A stretch of DNA of 64,000 nt from Chitinophaga sedimenti (GCF_023156195.1 NZ_JAKUKA010000001.1:3968001-4032000), one strand, 5' to 3'; counted from the first letter of the stretch, positions 48,308-59,233 are shown. Notes: generated by a model from the letters alone, not told the origin. Made by a program: numbers and translations.

Positions 48308-49512
48308 ATGACGGATTTTGATTATCTTGCGGGGCACTTTTTAACTAAGACTTTGTTATACAAATACGCTAAATATACCTGCCGAACCGCGTTGCAGATT
48401 TTCAGCAACCGCCTGCACCTGCGCGGTTACGACTTTACGCAGCTGAAAGGCCCTTTATTGCTGGCAGTAAATCACTCCGGCTCGTTCTGGACGCAATGAT
48501 CCTCGGCGCCCTGTTCAACCGCGACATGCATTTCCTGGCCCGCGGCGACGCGTTCCGGAAACCCACCGCCCGCAAGCTGCTGGAGGCATTGCACAACATC
48601 CCCATCTTTCGCATCAGTGAAGGCAAGGAAAATATGGGACAAAACGACGAGACCTTTGAGCGTTGCCGGAGATTTTCCGTAAAAATGGGATTGTACTCAT
48701 TTTCGCCGAAGGCATCTGTATACAGGAATGGAAACTGCGCCCGTTGAAAAAAGGTACGGCCCGCATGGCCATCAGCGCCTGGGAAGACGCCGGCACCAAA
48801 GACCTCACGATATTGCCGATCGGCGTTAACTACAGTTCTTTTAAAGATTTCAACAGCAGCATCTATATAAATGTGGGCGCGCCCATCAGTGCTAAAACGG
48901 TCGAAGCCGCCAAAGGTATGGTGAATCCGTTACAGGTAAACCGCGTACTCACGGAAAGCATGGAAGACCGGTCTTCCACTTCCCGAATGAGGACGCCACC
49001 TATGCGGCTACTTATGCCGCCATGTTGTACAACGCTCCCACGGCCGATAAAGATGTGCTGCACGCCATGGGCGCCAAGCTGCAACAAACACCTAAAGAAC
49101 GTTTATCCTTCTTCAATACACCCGGTCACAAAGCCATTGCCGGAACGGCGGACAATTATTGTTCTCTTTCCTGAGCGCGCTGGTACTGGCTGTCCCCGCG
49201 CTGGCCGGCTTCCTGATCAATGCTCCGTTCTACTACCCCATCCGCAACTTTGCCCGTAAGAAAACGGCGCGTACGGTATTCTTCGGCTCTGTTTTTTTAG
49301 GCTTGCTGATGATCGCGTATCCTGTATATGCATTGCTGATTTCCGCGCTGTCCTGCATCTGGCTGGGGCCGTGGGGATTACTCGGAATTATTGCCATGCC
49401 GGTGTTAGGCTGGACGGTGGGTAAGTTCCGCGATGCCTGGTGGAGGTTGATGAATTATGGAAAGTTGAAGGCGGAGGATAGGAACTATTTGAGAAGTCTC
49501 TTTTCTAAATAG
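48308..49512 (+). CDS. 1-acyl-glycerophosphate acyltransferase family membrane protein (four frameshifts)
   Basis: Phospholipid acyltransferase-like protein, about 402 residues. The acceptor motif is NHSGSFLDAMILGALFNRD (H-x5-D, as in the Bacteroidota NHPNSFLDA form), then ARGDAFRKPTARKLLEALHN, FAEGICIQEWKLRPLKKGTA (the EG motif) and LPIGVNYSS. Two to three membrane helices close the protein (SALVLAVPALAGFLINAPFY, VFFGSVFLGLLMIAYPVYAL, WLGPWGLLGIIAMPVLGWTV). All four single-base losses (48487, 48669, 48971, 49143) are at CCTGG or CCGGG sites; the repaired joins are SFLDAMILG, RCREIFRKNG, MEDRVFHFPNED and AIAGNGGQLLFSFL. The exact start is uncertain. Confidence 0.82.
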
Positions 49513-49514
49513 AT

Positions 49515-49546
49515 AAAAAAGCATCGCTCACCGCGATGCTTTTTTA
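49515..49546. terminator. Bidirectional terminator
   Basis: AAAAAAGCATCGC pairs with GCGATGCTTTTTT around TCACC; between the acyltransferase and the convergent VOC gene. Confidence 0.92.
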
Positions 49547-49550
49547 TAAG

Positions 49551-50623
49551 TTATTTCACTTTACTCCACGCCATACACCCGATCATCCAGTTCGGCAGCG
49601 GCTTTTGCACCTTACGTTTCGTGAGGTCCGGGAACCAGCCGATCTTTTTCAGGATGGGTACTTTGTGTGTTTCTACCAGTTCGATATATGTGCCATCGGG
49701 ATCCTCTAAATAAGCGAAACGACCTGCGGCCTGGCCCATGGAAAATGAGTCGGCGCTGTCGATCGTGAAAGGGAAACCGGCGGCGGCGGCCTGGTTTTTC
49801 AGGGTGGCCATGTCAATCACATCGAAGCAGAGGTGAATGAAGCCTAAGTCGCCCCAGTAGCGGCCCTCGAATATTTTGTTGGGCTTACGCTCCGGGCATT
49901 GCACCAGTTCAATTTCCACCCCACCTAACAGGCGGCTGAAGGCGCCGTTCTCTTTGCGCGTTTGCGCAGGAGTACGCGACGGTATTGCTGCCCGGCATAT
50001 TCCGGCTGCGGGATGTCTTTGAAAGTGCCTGTCACATCATATATCACCTCGTTGATGCCGAGTACATCGCGGTACAGCTTCAGGGCTTTATCGATATCGC
50101 TTACGCCGATCACTGCGCCGTAAACACCGCCCACCGCGTGCGTGGGAGCGGGATCGCGAAACCAGTCGTGGCCTTCTACGATGTTAAAGTAGTTGCCCTG
50201 CGGATCGGTAAGCCAGAAATGGCGGCTGCCGTGCGCGCTTTCCACGATAGCGGATACGGTGGCGTTTTCGGCCAGGTAAAAGCGGTGTGCGGCATCAATG
50301 TCGTTGCATTTGATCTTGGCAGCAAAGGTGCCGAGGTCGCCGAAGGCTACAGCGAAATCGGCCGGAACAGGCGTTCTGCTCACATATTGCCAAACTTCCA
50401 TTCCACCGCCACCGGCGATATTCAGGGTCAGCAATGCGTGACGGGAATGTACCTTACCGCCGGTATAGATGGTCATCAAAGGCGCATCGGCTTTATCATC
50501 AAATACCAATACTTCCATCCCCAGGAATTTTTTGTACCAGAACTTGGCCGTCTGCAAATCTTTAACGCCTACACCGATCTGTTGCACACCGGTGATACAT
50601 TCCGAAAAAGCAGTTTGTGACAT
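49551..50623 (-). CDS. Tandem-domain VOC family protein (one frameshift)
   Basis: About 357 residues with two or three glyoxalase-like units: ITGVQQIGVGVKDLQTAKFW (residues 10-29), VYGAVIGVSDIDKALKLYRD (about 168-187) and GDLGFIHLCFDVIDM with AYLEDPDGTYIELVE near the end. Likely metal ligands are in HFWLTDPQGNYFNIVEG and the closing VE. One A is missing at 49953-49955; repair reads RKRAKENGAFSRLLGGVEIE. Related in layout to dioxygenases such as 4-hydroxyphenylpyruvate dioxygenase, but without its signatures. Upstream of an SDR gene on the same strand (27-base gap), so possibly one operon. Confidence 0.8.
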
Positions 50624-50650
50624 GTAATTGTTTTATTTAAGGATATACAG

Positions 50651-51448
50651 TTATTGTTTCATGCCGGCATTGTGCGCAATCTTGTAAAACAAGTTCGGCA
50701 GCACCCGTTTAATGGCCAGCAGGATCTTTTCTTCTTTTGCTATTTTGATGAGTTTCTTTTTCTTCTCGGCCGCCCGCAGAATGATCTGCGCACATTTATC
50801 GGCCGGAATACCGTTTTTCTGTCCGTCGTCCATCTTGCCGTGCTTTTCACCGCTACCGGTTAAGGCTGATAAGGAGATAGGCGTGTTGATGCGGCCGGGA
50901 CATACGATCAGCGTATGTAAATCTTTCACCGGCTGCTCGGTCTGGAAGGTTTCGAAAAAGCCATGCAACGCATGTTTCGCGGCGGAGTAAGCCGACCGCA
51001 TCGGGAAGCCCATCAAACCGGCCATACTGCTCATGACGATGATGTGCCCGTGTCCCTGCTTTACGAAATGAGGCAACAGGGCTTTGGTCATATATACGGT
51101 GGAGAAGAAATTAATTTCCATGATATCGCGATCCACTTCGGCAGCGGTTTCGGTCACCAACGAACGTTGGCTCACCCCTGCGTTGTTGATCAGCACGTCC
51201 AGTCCGCCGAACAGCGTTAATGCTTCCGCCGCTTTAGCGGGAATGAGTTCGCTGTTTTTTAAGTCGAAGCAGAGGAGTTGGCAGTGTTGCGTGTATTGCA
51301 GGCACTCCGCCTGTACTTCAGCCAGCACCTCGGCGCGGCGCGCCACCAGGATCAGCTTTGCCTGCTGCCTGGCCAGCTCGAGGGCCAATGCTTTACCGAT
51401 GCCAGAGCTGGCGCCGGTAATCAGGACTATCTTATTCGAAAAATACAT
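50651..51448 (-). CDS. Short-chain dehydrogenase/reductase
   Basis: Classical SDR of 265 residues. Cofactor motif TGASSGIGKALALELA, NNAG, catalytic SSMAGLMGFPMRSAYSAAK with Ser-Tyr-Lys, and PGRINTPIS after the fourth helix. The C-terminal extension KKKKLIKIAKEEKILLAIKR is basic, as in membrane-associated DltE/YqjQ-like enzymes. First gene of a probable two-gene unit with the VOC gene. Substrate unknown. Intact. Confidence 0.9.
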   Translation of the reverse strand: MYFSNKIVLITGASSGIGKALALELARQQAKLILVARRAEVLAEVQAECLQYTQHCQLLCFDLKNSELIPAKAAEALTLFGGLDVLINNAGVSQRSLVTETAAEVDRDIMEINFFSTVYMTKALLPHFVKQGHGHIIVMSSMAGLMGFPMRSAYSAAKHALHGFFETFQTEQPVKDLHTLIVCPGRINTPISLSALTGSGEKHGKMDDGQKNGIPADKCAQIILRAAEKKKKLIKIAKEEKILLAIKRVLPNLFYKIAHNAGMKQ

Positions 51449-51469
51449 CGCGGCAAGTTAGCATCTTTT

Positions 51470-51500
51470 TTAAAATAAAACCGCCCCGTTACGGGGCGGC
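51470..51500 (-). terminator. Terminator of the DUF1080 gene
   Basis: Minus strand CCGCCCCG pairs with CGGGGCGG around TAA, then TTTTATTTT. Confidence 0.88.
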
Positions 51501-51509
51501 TCATCATCC

Positions 51510-52114
51510 TTATTTCAGTTCTTTTACGTATATAAATTTCTCCATTTCACCTTGATGCCTCCGCCGGAGTGAATCTGTAAGGCGATTTGTCCGTCTGACC
51601 CGCCGATCTTCGCATCATCCAGCGTAATCATTTCCTGGCCGTTGAGGATCGTGGTAACGTTGTTACCTTTTACTTTCACGGTCATCTTGTTCCATTCGCC
51701 CATTTTCAGCGCTTTGTCCTTTTCGGGAGCGGGTTTAATGAGCCATCCGCGACCGTAAGATTCGTAAATGCCGCCGGTAGACATACCCGGAGGTGCCACT
51801 TCGGCCTGCCAGCCGGTGATCTTGGTGCCTTCGATAGAGGAATGGAAAAACACGCCGCTGTTGCCATTGGCTTCCTGTTTAAATTCTACGGTCAGTTCAA
51901 AGTCTTTGAATTTTTTGTCGGTGGCGAGGTAGCCGTATTCTTTATCCGGTCCGCTTTCGCAGATCAGCTCTCCTTTTTCCACGTACCATTTTTCGGTACC
52001 GTATACCTGCCATCCTTTGAGATCTTTTCCGTTAAAGAGCGATTGTTTCTTCTGGGCCTGCAGGCTTCCACAACACAGCATAACGGCTGCGCATAGCAAT
52101 GACGTGAGTTTCAT
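51510..52114 (-). CDS. DUF1080 (3-keto-disaccharide hydrolase-like) exported protein, probable frameshift at the end
   Basis: About 200 residues. Signal peptide MKLTSLLCAAVMLCCGSLQA, then a concanavalin-like jelly roll with the DUF1080 pattern: SLFNGKDLKGWQVYG at the N-terminus, KDFELTVEFKQEANGNSGVF, and IALQIHSGGGIKVKWRNLY near the end. Some members cleave 3-keto-glucosides. As assembled it stops at 51524 after NLYT; one added base near 51530 would give NLY-x-VKELK and a stop at 51510, the ending expected for the family. The ATG at 52114 begins the signal peptide. Confidence 0.82.
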
Positions 52115-52211
52115 AACAAATAGTGTTTTTGGAGGAAGTAAGATAATCAATCTTAACAAAAAAGGCGCTCCAAATGAAGCGCCTTTGCTGATATAAATGT
52201 AAGGTTAGGTA

Positions 52212-53773
52212 TTATCTTGCTACGTTCACCGCTCTTCTCTCGCGAATCACCGTTACTTTGATCTGACCGGGATACTGCATCTCGGTCTGGATTTTTGTAG
52301 CGATCTCGAAAGAAAGGCGATCGGCGTCGTTGTCGGTTACTTTGTCGCTTTCTACGATTACGCGCAGTTCGCGGCCGGCCTGGATGGCATATGCTTTTTC
52401 CACACCGTCGTATGCAGTAGCGAGGTTTTCCAGGTCTTTGATACGCTGGAGGTAGCTCTGCATAATCTCGCGGCGTGCACCCGGGCGGGCGCCGGAGATG
52501 GCATCACATGCCTGGATGATCGGGGAAATAACATAAGCCATTTCCATTTCGTCGTGGTGCGCGCCGATGGCGTTTACGACCGCCGGGTGCTCACCGTATT
52601 TTTCTGCGAGTTTCGCACCGAGGAGGGCGTGGCTCAGCTCCGTTTCTTCATCAGGCACTTTACCAATATCGTGCAGCAGACCTGCGCGTTTGGCGAGTTT
52701 CGGATTCAGGCCCAGTTCAGCCGCCATGATACCGCAAAGGTTCGCGGTTTCTTTGGAGTGCATCAGCAGGTTCTGACCATAAGAGGAACGGAAACGCATT
52801 TTACCTACCAGGCGTACCAGTTCTTTATGCAGACCGTGGATGCCCAGTTCGATTACCGTTCTTTCACCGATTTCCATTACCTGCTCTTCGAGCTGGCGTT
52901 TGGTTTTTTCTACGACTTCTTCGATACGTGCAGGGTGAATACGACCATCCTGTACCAGGCGTTGCAGGGAGAGGCGGGCGATTTCGCGGCGTAATGGGTC
53001 GAAGGAAGAGAGTACAATTGCTTCCGGGGTGTCGTCAACGATCAGGTCTACACCGGTTGCGGCTTCGATAGCGCGGATGTTACGGCCTTCACGGCCAATG
53101 ATCTGACCTTTGATTTCGTCGCTTTCCAGGTTAAACACCGTGATGGCGTTTTCGATGGTCTGCTCGGCGGCAGTACGCTGGATGGACTGTATGATGATTT
53201 TCTTAGCTTCTTTGTTGGCTTTGGATTTCGCTTCTTCCACGATATCCTGGATGTGTGCCAGGGCGGTGGAGCGTGCTTCTTCCTTCAGGCTCTCGATGAG
53301 CTGGTTGCGGGCTTCTTCGGCAGTAAGACCAGCTACCTTTTCGAGGCGGCGGATGTGTTCTTCCTGGTGCTTTTCCAGTTCGGAACGTTTAATGTTGACC
53401 GTTTCAATCTGGCGGGACAGGTTTTCCCTGATCGCTTCGTTTTCGGCTACCTGTTTCTGCAGTTGCTCGTTCTTTTGGTTCAGGCCCTGCTCTTTCTGCT
53501 TGATGCGGTTTTCGCCTTCACTGATTTTCTGGTTACGCTGCAACACCTCTTTCTCATATTCTGCTTTCAGCTGGATGAACTTTTCTTTGGCTTCCAGCAT
53601 GCGGTCCTTTTAATGGTTTCCGCTTTTATCTCTGCTTCTGTCACGATTTTTTTCGCTTCCAGTTCTGCTTCGTCTATTTTATGTTGGGTACTTTTCGCGA
53701 AGATTAACTTTCCAAGCCCGATCCCGGCTCCCAGCGCCACTACTGCGGCTATTAATATATATGTGATCTCCAT
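52212..53773 (-). CDS. rny: Ribonuclease Y (one frameshift)
   Basis: Membrane-anchored endoribonuclease starting mRNA decay, 520 residues after repair. N-terminal anchor YILIAAVVALGAGIGLGKLI, a long charged coiled coil (about 30-200), the KH domain (DEIKGQIIGREGRNIRAIEA) and the HD domain (AKRAGLLHDIGKVPDEETEL, NAIGAHHDEMEM). The C-terminus MQYPGQIKVTVIRERRAVNV is typical. One A is missing at 53608-53611; repair reads ETIKKDRMLEAKEKFIQLKA. Second in a row of pheT, coiled-coil, zapA, rny on the minus strand, 150 bases from zapA. Confidence 0.95.
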
Positions 53774-53923
53774 TTATGGTGTTTTTAGATTGTTTTTAAG
53801 ATTGATTTCTCCCTTACTGCTGCTGCTTTCCAGCGCAAGGCGAGTGGCCATAAGACCGCGCGAAAATACAAAAATTTAGCAGCAAACCGCCAGAGAATGA
53901 ATAATTTACGGCTATTCGATGGG

Positions 53924-54217
53924 CTATTTCAGTCCTTCATTCAACAGATTTTCAAGATGTTGCAACTTCTCGGACAGGAAGGGGGCCACGCTGGCCTGGG
54001 CTTTACCGCCACTGGTAACGGGGTGGGTGGCGTACATAATTAGCGCCATGGCTATATAATCCTGAATATCTTTCCCGGCAAATGCCGTCCTGAATTCCAC
54101 GATTTTTTCGTTTACCTCCTTCATAATGCGGCGCACATCTTCCTCCTCCTCCGGCCTGATCTTGATGCGGTAAGCCCGGTCGGCTACCACAATGTTAACG
54201 GGTATCAGCTGCTCCAT
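53924..54217 (-). CDS. zapA: Cell division protein ZapA
   Basis: Small FtsZ-ring stabiliser, 97 residues. The ZapA domain MEQLIPVNIVVADRAYRIKI with EEEEDVRRIMKEVNEKI leads into a C-terminal coiled-coil helix used for tetramerisation (KLQHLENLLNEGLK). Lies 84 bases after the coiled-coil gene at 54302 and before rny. Intact. Confidence 0.88.
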   Translation of the reverse strand: MEQLIPVNIVVADRAYRIKIRPEEEEDVRRIMKEVNEKIVEFRTAFAGKDIQDYIAMALIMYATHPVTSGGKAQASVAPFLSEKLQHLENLLNEGLK

Positions 54218-54301
54218 GTTTCAATTTTACCTACAAGTAGATTGTCCTTGTCTGTACAATATTAACATTTTAGACCAAATTGCAAAGCAAAATCGCGTAA
54301 A

Positions 54302-54604
54302 TCACGAATTCAGCATGGCAATACAACGGTCAATTTCGCCGATGTAATCGTTAATCTTCCGGCGGATTTCCTTTTTAAACTCCTCGTCTTCACTGGTGGG
54401 CGCCCCCTGCGTAACACTGGCGATTTTGGCCAGCTTCAGCTTATTCTCCAGATTATCAATGGTTTTCTGGCACAGCGCCAGCTCCCGCTCCTTGGAATCT
54501 ATTTCCTGGTGCAGGAGTTCATTGTCGGACTGCACCTGCTGCAGTTTTTTCAGCAGCAGGTGCGTCTTTTCTTCAATGCGTTGTATGTGCTGTTCCAGTT
54601 CCAT
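54302..54604 (-). CDS. Short coiled-coil protein between pheT and zapA
   Basis: A 100-residue protein that is almost entirely helical: IQRIEEKTHLLLKKLQQVQS and KERELALCQKTIDNLENKLK form a long coiled coil, followed by EDEEFKKEIRRKINDYIGEI. The start is four bases from the pheT stop, so translation is probably coupled. Its place next to zapA suggests a division-ring partner like ZapB, but no sequence motif proves it. Confidence 0.75.
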   Translation of the reverse strand: MELEQHIQRIEEKTHLLLKKLQQVQSDNELLHQEIDSKERELALCQKTIDNLENKLKLAKIASVTQGAPTSEDEEFKKEIRRKINDYIGEIDRCIAMLNS

Positions 54605-54607
54605 ATA

Positions 54608-57090
54608 TTATTTACGGATCTCAGCCGCGAGCTGCGACTCGAATGCCTTTATCAGCTTATTCATCACACCATCCACATCCTTGTCTGTCAACGTTTTCTG
54701 CGGGTCCTGGAAGGTGAAGCTTACGGCGTAAGACTTCTTATTCGCCCCCAGTTTCTCACTTTCGAACACATCAAACAGGTTGATCTGTTGCAGCAGGGAT
54801 GATTTTACGCCTTTGGCAGCTTCTTCCACGGAGGCGAACTTCACGGATTTGTCCAGTACCAGCGCCAGGTCGCGGCGAACGGCAGGGAACTTCGGAATTT
54901 CTACGTAGAAGCGGTCTGCTTTCCGCAGTAATTTAATCACTTCCTCCCAATAAATATCAGCATACCAAACAGTCTGCTTAATATCAAAGGTTTTTAACCG
55001 CTGTGGCGCCACGCTGCCCATCACCCCTACTACCTTATTGCCCACTTTCAGTTCGAAACCGGGAGCCAGGTTAGTGACGGTCGCTTCCGCGAGTTGGGTC
55101 AGGCTGATGCCGAGCTGACGGAATATGTTGAGTACGAATCCTTTCAGGAAATAAAAGTCCACCTTCTGCGACTTATGCATCCAGTTTTCGGGGAGTTTGT
55201 CGCCGGTGAGGTAAATCACTAGGTGCTCTTTCTCCTCGTAGTTACCCACGGCAATCTGTTTGTACGTTTTACCGGTTTCGAAGAACAACAGGTTGTCGTT
55301 TTTGCGGTTCAGGTTGTAGGCAACACTTTCGAGGCCGGTTTCCAGCATCGAAGGACGCATGGTATCCAGCTCGGCGCTGAGGTTGTTCAACATTTTCACC
55401 AGCCCTTCCTGCGTAGCGGCATCGTAGTACTGGCTGTTGGTGATGGAGTTGGTGAAAATCTCCATAAAACCGTTGGACGCCAGGTAGTTCGATACCTTTT
55501 CGCGGATACGCTCTTTGTCCGGGCGCGGCTGAACGCTGGGCGCCACGGTAATAGCGGTGGGGATCATGATATTATCCAGGCCGTCGATGCGCATTACTTC
55601 TTCCACGATATCAGCGGGAATGGAGATATCGGGTTTGGAGAAGGGAACTGTGACAGTGGCTCCTGCATCATCAGCAGAGACTATTTCGAAACCAAGGCTG
55701 GTTAAAATGTTCAGGATTTTTTCCACGGGATAGGCGTTGCCGCTCAGTTTGTGGACGTAGGCGTATGTGAACGTTACCTCGGTTTTCGGTTTCGGGTAAG
55801 GGTACACGTCGGTTACGGCGGAAGAAATAGTACCGTCCCCCAGCTCTGCGATCAAAGTGGCTGCACGCTCCAGCACGTTTACCACGTTGCTGATGTCTAC
55901 CCCTTTCTCGAAACGGGTAGCCGCATCCGTGCGCAAACCATGGCGAACGGACGTGGCGCGGGTAGTACCGGGTGCAAACCAGGCACTTTCCAGGAATATT
56001 TCAGTAGTTTGATCGGTTACGCCGGATCTAGCGCCGCCGAACACACCGGCAATACACATGGGCTCACCATTGCCATTGCAGATCATGAGGTCGCGGGCAT
56101 CCAGTTTGCGCTCTTTATCATCTAAAGTGATGAAAGGAGTGCCCTGGGGCAGGTTCTTCACAATTACCTTATCGCCGGTAATGGCCGCCGCATCAAATGC
56201 GTGCAGGGGCTGACCGGTTTCATGCAGCACGAAATTCGTAATGTCTACTATATTATTAATAGGACGAACGCCGATGGCCTGTAAACGATGTTTCAGCCAG
56301 TCGGGCGACTCCCCAACTTTAATACCGCTGATGGATACGCCGCTGTACCGGGGACAGTCGGCCGTGTTTTCCACTTCTACCGTGATTTTATTACCGGCAG
56401 GGAAGGCCACTACGTCGCGGGGCGTGGCTACTTCGGCCAGCTTATGACCGAAAGTGGCGCCTGCGGGCCAGGCGGCCGGCAGTACGATCTTATATTTATC
56501 CGTTTCTTCTGCGTTGTTCAACCAGGCGCACACGTCGCGGGCTACGCCCATGTGGCTCATGGCGTCCATACGGTTGGGAGTGAGGCCAATTTCGTATACG
56601 CGGTCCTGTATAGGTTTGAAGATATCGCGTGCGGGCGTGCCCGGTACCAGGGCGGGGTCGAGGACGAGGATGCCGTCGTGGCTTTCGCCAAGGCCGATTT
56701 CATCTTCGGCGCAGATCATGCCGTTACTTTCTTCGCCGCGGATCTTTGCTTTTTCATGGTCAACGGATCGCCGTTCACCGGGTATATCGTAGCGCCGATG
56801 GGGGCCACCACTACCTTTTGGCCAACGGCCACGTTAGGGGCGCCGCAAACGATCGCCAGCGGCTCGTCGCCGCCAATATTTACTTTGGTCAGGCGCAGTT
56901 TATCCGCGTTGGGATGTTTTTCAACATGTAACACCTCTCCTATCACCAGTCCTTCGAGACTGCCTTTGATGCTTTCGAAGGCTTCCGGGCTTTCCACTTC
57001 CAGGCCTATGGCCGTAAGAATGACAGAAAGTTGTTCGGGAGCAGGTTTTACCGGCAAATATTCACATAACCAATTGTACGAGATTGTCAT
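54608..57090 (-). CDS. pheT: Phenylalanine-tRNA ligase beta subunit (one frameshift)
   Basis: Charges tRNA-Phe together with PheS. 827 residues: N-terminal B1 and the EMAP/OB tRNA-binding domain (VIGEVLHVEKHPNADKLRLT), B3/B4 core (GLTPNRMDAMSHMGVARDVC), the B5 DNA-binding-like fold, catalytic-like B6/B7 (DIVEEVMRIDGLDNIMIP) and C-terminal anticodon-binding B8 (KFPAVRRDLALVLDKSVKFA). One A is missing at 56750-56754; repair reads MKKAKIRGEESNGMICAEDE. pheS is not in the window. Head of the minus-strand run pheT, coiled coil, zapA, rny. Confidence 0.96.
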
Positions 57091-57417
57091 TTGTAGTTGT
57101 CTGTATACAGGCGAGTTAGCTCCCGCTGCTGTTTAAAATTTTTGATAATCGATGTAAAGTCGCATCTTTGCGCCCCTTTGTAAGCACTCTGTTGCCGCGT
57201 AAAGTTAACAAATATGCTTTTGCGGCCCAGCGTTTTTAGTGAGCGATTTCGTAAAATTCTTTTTGCACAGAAATTGTTTATAAGGACATTTGCAAAGGGG
57301 ATTACTGCCGCTTTTTGTGGATAATAATATACTCAATGGTGGATAACCCGCGTTTTACTGTGGTATAGCTTGTGCATTAGGCACGAATAACTTTAGTCCC
57401 GGAGCTTCCGTGATTAA
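57091..57417. other. Upstream region of dnaB and pheT with DnaA-box-like sites
   Basis: 327 bases between divergent genes. On the plus strand TTTG (57141-57144), 18 bases, CATCTTTG (57163-57170) is a possible promoter giving a leader of more than 200 bases. Two sites like DnaA boxes lie at 57316 and 57338. No open frame with coding character. Confidence 0.5.
57316..57346 (+). promoter_or_regulatory. Pair of DnaA-box-like sites
   Basis: TGTGGATAA (57316-57324) is the exact complement of TTATCCACA; GGTGGATAA (57338-57346) differs at one base. Same orientation, 22 bases apart (about two helix turns), with an AT-rich stretch between. Confidence 0.5.
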
Positions 57418-57561
57418 ATGAAAAAAGCGACTACCTTAGACAACCCGGCTCCAAAAAATTTACAATTTGATAATTGTGCCACTATTGAAAAACAGATCAG
57501 TGCAATTGTAAAACACCACAAGCAGCGGACTACAGTAACCAACTTTATTAACACATTTTAA
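57418..57561 (+). CDS. Possible small protein (47 residues) preceding dnaB
   Basis: An ATG-to-TAA frame, MKKATTLDNPAPKNLQFDNC followed by a short helix (ATIEKQISAIVKHHKQ) and TVTNFINTF, ending 13 bases before the dnaB start. It is Lys-rich and soluble; I do not recognise it. Favoured by its tight spacing to dnaB and the sensible amino-acid make-up, but it is short enough to be chance. Confidence 0.4.
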   Translation: MKKATTLDNPAPKNLQFDNCATIEKQISAIVKHHKQRTTVTNFINTF

Positions 57562-57574
57562 GCCCACGCGATAA

Positions 57575-59151
57575 ATGGACGTCAATCTTAAGAAGGATAG
57601 GAATTTCAGGAAGAAGCCATCGGTAGACCTTTCCACAATGGTTTACGGTAAAATACCGCCACAGTCCAAAGAGCTGGAGGAAGCGGTGTTGGGCGCCCTG
57701 ATGCTGGAGAAGGGTGCATTTGACACGGTGATCGAGATCCTGAAGCCCGACTGTTTTTACGTGGATGCGCACCAGCGCATTTTCTCGGCTATGCTCCGGC
57801 TGGCGGGAAAATCTATGCCGGTGGATATCCTGACCGTGGTAGAGGAACTGAAGTCATCGGGCGAACTGGAGCAGGTAGGCGGCCCCTTTTATGTGACGCG
57901 GCTCACCAATATGGTGGTATCGTCGGCCAACATCGAGGCACACGCCCGTATCGTACTGCAGAAATTCATCCAGCGTGAGCTGATCCGCATTTCGGGAGAA
58001 ATTCTTTCCGAATCCTATGAAGATACGGCCGACGTGTTTGACCTGCTGGACTCCGCAGAATCCAAACTTTTGAGATCACCAATAACCACCTTCGCAAGAA
58101 CTACGACTCCATCGATAAAATACTGGTAAACACCATTAAACGTATCGAGGACCTGCGTAACAAGGGTGAGGAAATGACGGGCGTACCTTCGGGCTTCCCG
58201 ACGCTGGATAAAATCACTTACGGATGGCAACCTACGGATCTGATCATCCTGGCTGCACGTCCCGCGGTAGGTAAAACCGCCTTTGCGTTGAACCTTGCCC
58301 GTAATGCGGCATTGCACCCAACGCACGGCAAAGGCTCGGCAATCTTCTCTTTGGAGATGTCTAACGGCCAGCTGGTACAACGTATCCTCGCGGCAGAGGC
58401 GGAGATCAAACTGGAAAAAATTACCCGTGGCAAACTCGATGAAACCGAGATGCGCATCCTGATGACGCGCGGTATCGAACGACTGGCGAAAGCGCCGATC
58501 TTCATCGACGACACCCCTTCCCTGAATATCTTCGAGCTGCGTGCAAAATGCCGCAGGCTGGTACATAACAGCGGTGTTGGTATCGTGATCATTGACTACC
58601 TGCAGCTGATGAGCGGCAGCGCCGATGGCAAGAACAGCAACCGTGAGCAGGAGATCTCGAAAATCTCCCGTGACTTAAAAGGTATGGCGAAGGAGTTACA
58701 CGTACCGGTGATCGCACTGTCGCAGTTGAGCCGTGACGTAGAGAAGCGAAAGGACGGCAACAAGATGCCCCAGCTGAGTGACCTTCGTGAATCGGGTGCG
58801 ATCGAGCAGGATGCGGACATGGTATTGTTCCTTTACCGCCCTGAATACTACGAGATCACCACGAACGAAATGGGCGAATCCAACAAAGGTGAAACCCACG
58901 TGCGTATAGCCAAACACCGTAACGGTCAGCTCGACACCGTAAAACTGAGAGCGGTACTGGAATTCCAGCGCTTTGAAGATGATGGTCCGGTAGACGGTTT
59001 CGGCGGTGGCGCACCAGGCGGCGGAGGAGGCAACTCTTTTGCAGGCATGCGTGGCAACCCGAACGATGAAGCGAAGCTGTACATACAGAAGGGCTCCAAA
59101 ATGAATGATATGGATTTCGAAGATGAATCCTTTGGCGATGCGCCGTTCTAG
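57575..59151 (+). CDS. dnaB: Replicative DNA helicase (one frameshift)
   Basis: Hexameric fork helicase, 525 residues after repair. N-terminal collar (PPQSKELEEAVLGALMLEKG), linker, and RecA-like domain with Walker A AARPAVGKTAFALNLA, VVIIDYLQLMSG Walker B (IVIIDYLQLM), ALSQLSRDVE and SDLRESGAIEQDADMV. A Gly-rich C-terminal tail (GGGAPGGGGGNSFAGMRGNP) precedes an acidic end (MDFEDESFGDAPF). One T is missing at 58068-58071; repair reads SKLFEITNNHLRKNYDSIDK. Followed by a terminator. Confidence 0.96.
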
Positions 59152-59174
59152 TTGAACGTAACACGATATTATGC

Positions 59175-59210
59175 AGCCAGCATCTTCACAAAGGATGCTG
59201 GCTTTTTTTT
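59175..59210 (+). terminator. Terminator of dnaB
   Basis: AGCCAGCATC (59175-59184) pairs with GATGCTGGCT (59194-59203), then eight T. Confidence 0.93.
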
Positions 59211-59233
59211 ATGTAGATTTTTATGAGAAGACA

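Noticed and set aside
49551..50623. 4-hydroxyphenylpyruvate dioxygenase
   Set aside because: Layout of repeated VOC units is similar, but the C-terminal signature and the typical Fe-ligand spacing of HPPD are not seen.
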